Positions 62,539-64,000 of a stretch of 64,000 bases of DNA are shown here, in pieces. Each line of letters starts with the position of its first letter. Within the stretch, counting starts at the first letter, position 1. This stretch comes from Planctomycetaceae bacterium (GTDB lineage Bacteria; Planctomycetota; UBA1135; GCA-002686595): positions 79,996 through 143,995 of the forward strand of contig WYBT01000044.1 in assembly GCA_011525785.1 (NCBI GenBank), read 5' to 3'. A program made the translations under genes and the position numbers. Below the pieces are notes generated by a model, which worked only from the letters and a program-made list of their open reading frames with translations, did no database searches and had not been told where the DNA came from.

Positions 62539-64000
62539 TCCACGCGCGCGCTTTCGCGCTCGTGTGCGTGCTCGTCACCGGCTGCGGTCCCTCGTCGCCG
62601 TCGGACGGCGCCGAGGCCGAACGCGCACCGACCGGTGCGAAGCCCGACGCCCCGGCGCACCCGACTGCTCCCGCGCCCGCGGCCTTCGTGAGCTTGCGCG
62701 AGCGCGCTACGGCGTCGGGGATTGCCTTCCGACACCGCAGCGGCGCGCGCGGTCAGCGCGTGATGATCGAGCAGCTCGGCGGCGGCGTCGCTTTGCTCGA
62801 CTACGACGGCGACGGTCGCCAAGACCTGTACTTCGTCGACAGCGGCGAGCTGCCGGCGCGCAGCGACGAACAGGCCCCGGGCGGCAACAAGCTCTACCGC
62901 AACCTCGGCGGCTGGAAGTTCGAGGACGTCACCGCACGCGCGGGCGTCGCGGGGCGCGGCTACATGATGGGCGCGGTCGCGGGCGACTACGACAACGACG
63001 GCGACGTCGATCTGTACGTGACCGCCTACGGCTCGAACTCGCTGCTCCAGAACCAGGGCAATGGGACCTTTCGCGATGTGACCGCGAGCGCGGGCTGCGA
63101 CGACCGGCGCTGGTCGAGCGGCGCGGCGTTCGTCGATTACGACGGCGACGGCAAGCTCGATCTGTTCGTGCAGAACTACGTCGACTTCCGCGTCGAAGAG
63201 CACCGTCCGTACTCGATGGGCGGCGTCGACTCGTACTCGCCGCCCGACCTGTTCGACCCCGTGGCCTGCTCGCTGTGGCGCAACCGCGGCGACGGCACGT
63301 TCGAGGACGTCTCCGGCCGCACCGGCATCGCCGAGCACCCGGGTAAGGGCCTGGGCGTGCTGGTCAACGACTTCGACGGCGACGGCGCGAGCGAGATCTA
63401 CTGCGCCAACGACTCGACCGCCAACTTCCTGTTCCGGCTCGGCTCCGACGCGCGTTTCGAGGAGCTGGGGCTCTCGTCGGGCGCGGGTTACGGCGCCGAC
63501 GGTCGCGAAGAGGCCGGCATGGGCGTGGACTGCGGCGATCTCGACGGCGACGGCCGCGAAGAGTTGATCGTGACCAACTTCTTCAAAGAGCCCAACTCGA
63601 TCTACCGCAACGACGGCGGTCTCAACTTCACCGAGATCAGCGAGCGCACCGGCACCGCCAGCGCCGCGCGCAAGTCGCTGGGCTTCGGCGTGCGGTTGGT
63701 CGACCTCGACCACGACGGCGTGCTCGACCTGGTGGTCAACAACGGCCACGTGTACGACAACGCCGCGCAGGTCGATCCGCCCGCGACGTGGGCGCAGGCG
63801 CCGTTGCTCTTCCGCGGCCTGGGCAAGGCGCGCTTCGAGGACGTGCTCGCCTCGCAACCCGCCGAGTTCCGCAGAGCGCGCGTGGGCCGCGCGCTGGCCT
63901 GCGGCGATCTCGACGACGACGGCGATCAGGACCTGGTGCTGATGACGCTCAACGGACCGGCCGAGGTGTTCGAGAACGTCGGCGGCGAGCGCGGCGCGTG
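62535..64000 (+). CDS. FG-GAP/ASPIC-type (CRTAC1-like) lipoprotein, 3' end outside window
   Basis: The GTG at 62535 overlaps the TPR gene stop and sits behind GGAGG. The protein begins with lipobox LVTGC and a proline/alanine linker. At least five calcium-binding FG-GAP/VCBS-type motifs follow, such as VALLDYDGDGRQDLYFVDS, GDYDNDGDVDLYVTAY, FVDYDGDGKLDLFVQN, VNDFDGDGASEIYC and GDLDGDGREELIVTN. This is the extracellular propeller common in planctomycetes; the usual C-terminal ASPIC domain would lie beyond the window. 488 codons are visible. Confidence 0.92.
   Translation, partial: MIHARAFALVCVLVTGCGPSSPSDGAEAERAPTGAKPDAPAHPTAPAPAAFVSLRERATASGIAFRHRSGARGQRVMIEQLGGGVALLDYDGDGRQDLYFVDSGELPARSDEQAPGGNKLYRNLGGWKFEDVTARAGVAGRGYMMGAVAGDYDNDGDVDLYVTAYGSNSLLQNQGNGTFRDVTASAGCDDRRWSSGAAFVDYDGDGKLDLFVQNYVDFRVEEHRPYSMGGVDSYSPPDLFDPVACSLWRNRGDGTFEDVSGRTGIAEHPGKGLGVLVNDFDGDGASEIYCANDSTANFLFRLGSDARFEELGLSSGAGYGADGREEAGMGVDCGDLDGDGREELIVTNFFKEPNSIYRNDGGLNFTEISERTGTASAARKSLGFGVRLVDLDHDGVLDLVVNNGHVYDNAAQVDPPATWAQAPLLFRGLGKARFEDVLASQPAEFRRARVGRALACGDLDDDGDQDLVLMTLNGPAEVFENVGGERGA

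Overview
The window is chromosomal DNA from a very GC-rich bacterium, most likely a planctomycete. No marker gene such as 16S rRNA is present, so this rests on gene content: an ECF sigma factor next to a Ser/Thr kinase with a zinc ribbon and C-terminal membrane helices, a YdjY-like protein, an FG-GAP/ASPIC-type lipoprotein, a redoxin/TlpA-like protein and a large HEAT-like secreted protein. The organism could still be another PVC or acidobacterial lineage.

Host region 1 (1-31.2 kb) holds, in order: a secreted di-heme cytochrome-like protein (cut by the window start); an HlyD/LolD/FtsX/FtsX exporter; a cupin; the kinase and sigma-factor pair; a thioredoxin/TlpA-like gene whose first redox cysteine is an in-frame TGA (candidate selenoprotein); a Gld-like ABC operon ending in a DUF4340 protein; a DNA methyltransferase; an alpha/beta hydrolase; an M3 oligopeptidase; inositol-3-phosphate synthase; a YdjY-like and a membrane protein; a ThyX variant; a HEAT-like protein; NAD(P)HX dehydratase; asparaginase II; a zinc-ribbon membrane protein; a bifunctional-nuclease-family protein; and a small lipoprotein.

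An integrated element of about 22.6 kb (31,404-54,107) sits in the 3' part of a tRNA-Ser(TGA) gene. It is bounded by a perfect 60-bp direct repeat, with matching candidate integrase arm sites just inside each end. It encodes a tyrosine integrase, a ribbon-helix-helix protein, an excisionase-like HTH protein and a RepA-like ATPase with a Toprim-like region, and it has an iteron-like tandem repeat. The cargo is a tightly packed same-strand run: RadC, a UvrD helicase fused to a Cas4/AddB-type Fe-S nuclease, a sacsin-like ATPase with DUF3883, a beta-class DNA methyltransferase, a type III Res-like helicase-nuclease, an OLD-type ATPase-TOPRIM protein, an unknown protein and an AbiV-like protein. 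I interpret this as a multi-gene anti-phage system carried by a satellite-like element. No capsid, terminase, relaxase or conjugation gene is recognisable.

Host region 2 (54.1-64 kb) looks like a stress/low-oxygen cluster: an SGNH-like lipoprotein, Hsp20, a NarL/FixJ-type response regulator, a histidine kinase whose first PAS domain keeps the FixL heme histidine, a triple-domain and a double-domain universal stress protein, and a CBS-pair protein. The content resembles the mycobacterial DosR dormancy regulon. The window ends in a TPR protein translationally coupled to an FG-GAP/ASPIC-type lipoprotein cut by the window edge.
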